DNA of 64,000 bases from Lentilactobacillus kribbianus. GTDB taxonomy: Bacteria > Bacillota > Bacilli > Lactobacillales > Lactobacillaceae. A model generated the notes under the pieces. It ran no database searches. It was not told the origin of the DNA and worked only from the letters and a program-made list of their open reading frames with translations. Below, piece by piece: positions 63,436 to 64,000 of the stretch; position 1 is the first letter of the stretch; the number at the start of each line of letters is the position of its first letter. Both the position numbers and the translations under genes were made by a program. The stretch lies in the NCBI RefSeq assembly GCF_013184075.1, contig NZ_JABEQQ010000002.1:513398-577397 (forward strand). The letters run 5' to 3'.

Positions 63436-63439
63436 AAGA

Positions 63440-63522
63440 TGGAGAGGAGTGGATTCGAACCACTGAACCCGAAGGAACGGATTTACAGTCCGTCGCGTTT
63501 AGCCAGACTTCGCTACCCCTCC
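63440..63522 (-). tRNA. tRNA-Tyr (GTA)
   Basis: 83 bases with a long variable arm; stem ACGGA/TCCGT, loop CTGTAAA, anticodon GTA. Discriminator A. Confidence 0.95.
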
Positions 63523-63527
63523 ATAAA

Positions 63528-63600
63528 TGGCGCGGGACAGAATCGAACTGCCGACACATGGAGCTTCAATCCATTGCTCTACCGACTGAGCTACCGAGCC
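63528..63600 (-). tRNA. tRNA-Phe (GAA)
   Basis: 73 bases; stem ATGGA/TCCAT, loop TTGAAGC, anticodon GAA. Acceptor GGCTCGG against CCGCGCC leaves a U4-C69 mismatch. Discriminator A. Confidence 0.93.
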
Positions 63601-63654
63601 AAATAACATCATTATAATGTTTAAGTTGTGTATTCAATTTTAAATACATAACAA

Positions 63655-63728
63655 CGGTCCGTACGAGACTCGAACTCGTGATCTCCTGCGTGACAGGCAG
63701 GCGTCCTAACCAGCTAGACCAACGGACC
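63655..63728 (-). tRNA. tRNA-Asp (GTC)
   Basis: 74 bases; stem CCTGC/GCAGG, loop CTGTCAC, anticodon GTC. Discriminator G. Confidence 0.95.
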
Positions 63729-63741
63729 AATTGAAATGAAA

Positions 63742-63814
63742 TGGAGGATACAGGGATCGAACCTGTGACCCCCTGCTTGTAAGGCAGGTGCTCTCCCAGC
63801 TGAGCTAATCCTCC
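63742..63814 (-). tRNA. tRNA-Val (TAC)
   Basis: 73 bases; stem CCTGC/GCAGG, loop CTTACAA, anticodon TAC. Acceptor GGAGGAT with ATCCTCC, discriminator A. Confidence 0.95.
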
Positions 63815-63820
63815 AAGTGA

Positions 63821-63892
63821 TGACCCGTACGGGATTTGAACCCATGTTACCGCCGTGAAAGGGCGGTGTCTTAACCACTTGACCAACGGGTC
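63821..63892 (-). tRNA. tRNA-Glu (TTC)
   Basis: 72 bases; stem CCGCC/GGCGG, loop CTTTCAC, anticodon TTC. Discriminator A. Confidence 0.95.
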
Positions 63893-63906
63893 ATGATAAT
63901 TGTTTA

Positions 63907-63998
63907 CGGAGAGTAAGGGATTCGAACCCTTGAAACAGGCTTTTACCCGTTTACATCATTTCCAATGATGCTCCTTCGGCCAACTCGGACAACTCTCC
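63907..63998 (-). tRNA. tRNA-Ser (GGA)
   Basis: 92 bases with a long variable arm; stem CATCA/TGATG, loop TTGGAAA, anticodon GGA. Acceptor GGAGAGT with ACTCTCC, discriminator G. First tRNA of the cluster in this window; the cluster may go on to the right. Confidence 0.94.
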
Positions 63999-64000
63999 AT

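Noticed and set aside
63400..63886. Open frames of 68 and 106 residues across the tRNA cluster
   Set aside because: They are translations of tRNA genes; peptides such as SGFEPLNPKE and VAQLGEHLP are well-known artefacts of tRNA sequence.

Overview
The window is AT-rich chromosomal DNA from a member of the Lactobacillaceae. Four things point there: an SMK-box (SAM-III) leader in front of metK, T-box leaders in front of argS and leuS, a D-aspartate ligase, asparagine synthase and aspartate racemase set that makes the D-Asp cross-bridge common in lactobacilli, and a GH65 disaccharide phosphorylase paired with beta-phosphoglucomutase. A heterofermentative lactobacillus of the Fructilactobacillus/Lentilactobacillus type is my best guess, but the genus is inferred.

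Positions 1-22,119 are almost entirely housekeeping genes on the minus strand in Bacillus-like order. They comprise the ribosome/NAD cluster tmcAL-yqeM-rsfS-yqeK-nadD-yhbY-yqeH-yqeG; infC-rpmI-rplT behind an L20-type leader and a clear promoter; the replication and repair run polA-mutM-coaE-nrdR-dnaB-dnaI; a BI-1 membrane protein; the ytpP-ytpR-sftA-murC cluster; trmB; and ecsAB. From 22,200 to 33,230 come hit-yhaH-like-prsA (plus strand), then yhaO-yhaN-yhaM, a UPF0342 gene, a class A penicillin-binding protein and argS with its T-box, preceded by a lone tRNA-Gly(CCC).

Positions 33,600-44,300 are the most accessory part. They hold racD and asnB-aslA (D-Asp cross-bridge and its amidation), a group of small envelope genes (lipoproteins, a secreted two-cysteine protein, small membrane proteins, including a 57-residue lipoprotein), tRNA-Leu(CAG), a YjdF-like membrane protein, a CPBP protease, a secreted sedolisin (S53) protease with a small poly-Asp-tailed membrane protein upstream, and mscL.

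Positions 44,750-48,222 carry an operon for phosphorolysis of an alpha-glucodisaccharide (a 905-residue GH65 enzyme plus pgmB) with a cre/LacI-like site at the promoter. It is followed by a Cof-type HAD phosphatase, a frameshifted remnant of a YfhO-type membrane protein, a candidate small RNA, a deoxynucleoside kinase, UspA, pepV, nnrD, a MurJ/YtgP-type flippase, leuS with its T-box, a PAP2 phosphatase, a 14-TM drug exporter and metK. The window closes with two unrecognised proteins, a 60-residue acidic protein, and a dense minus-strand cluster of ten tRNA genes (Ser, Glu, Val, Asp, Phe, Tyr, Trp, His, Leu, Cys) with a terminator-like hairpin between the Leu and Cys genes.

I found no insertion sequence, prophage, CRISPR array or rRNA gene. 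No wholly new multi-gene system is evident. The best leads are the candidate small RNA near 49.5 kb, the S53 locus, the small-envelope-protein group, the N-terminal extension on the GH65 enzyme, and the hairpin inside the tRNA cluster.
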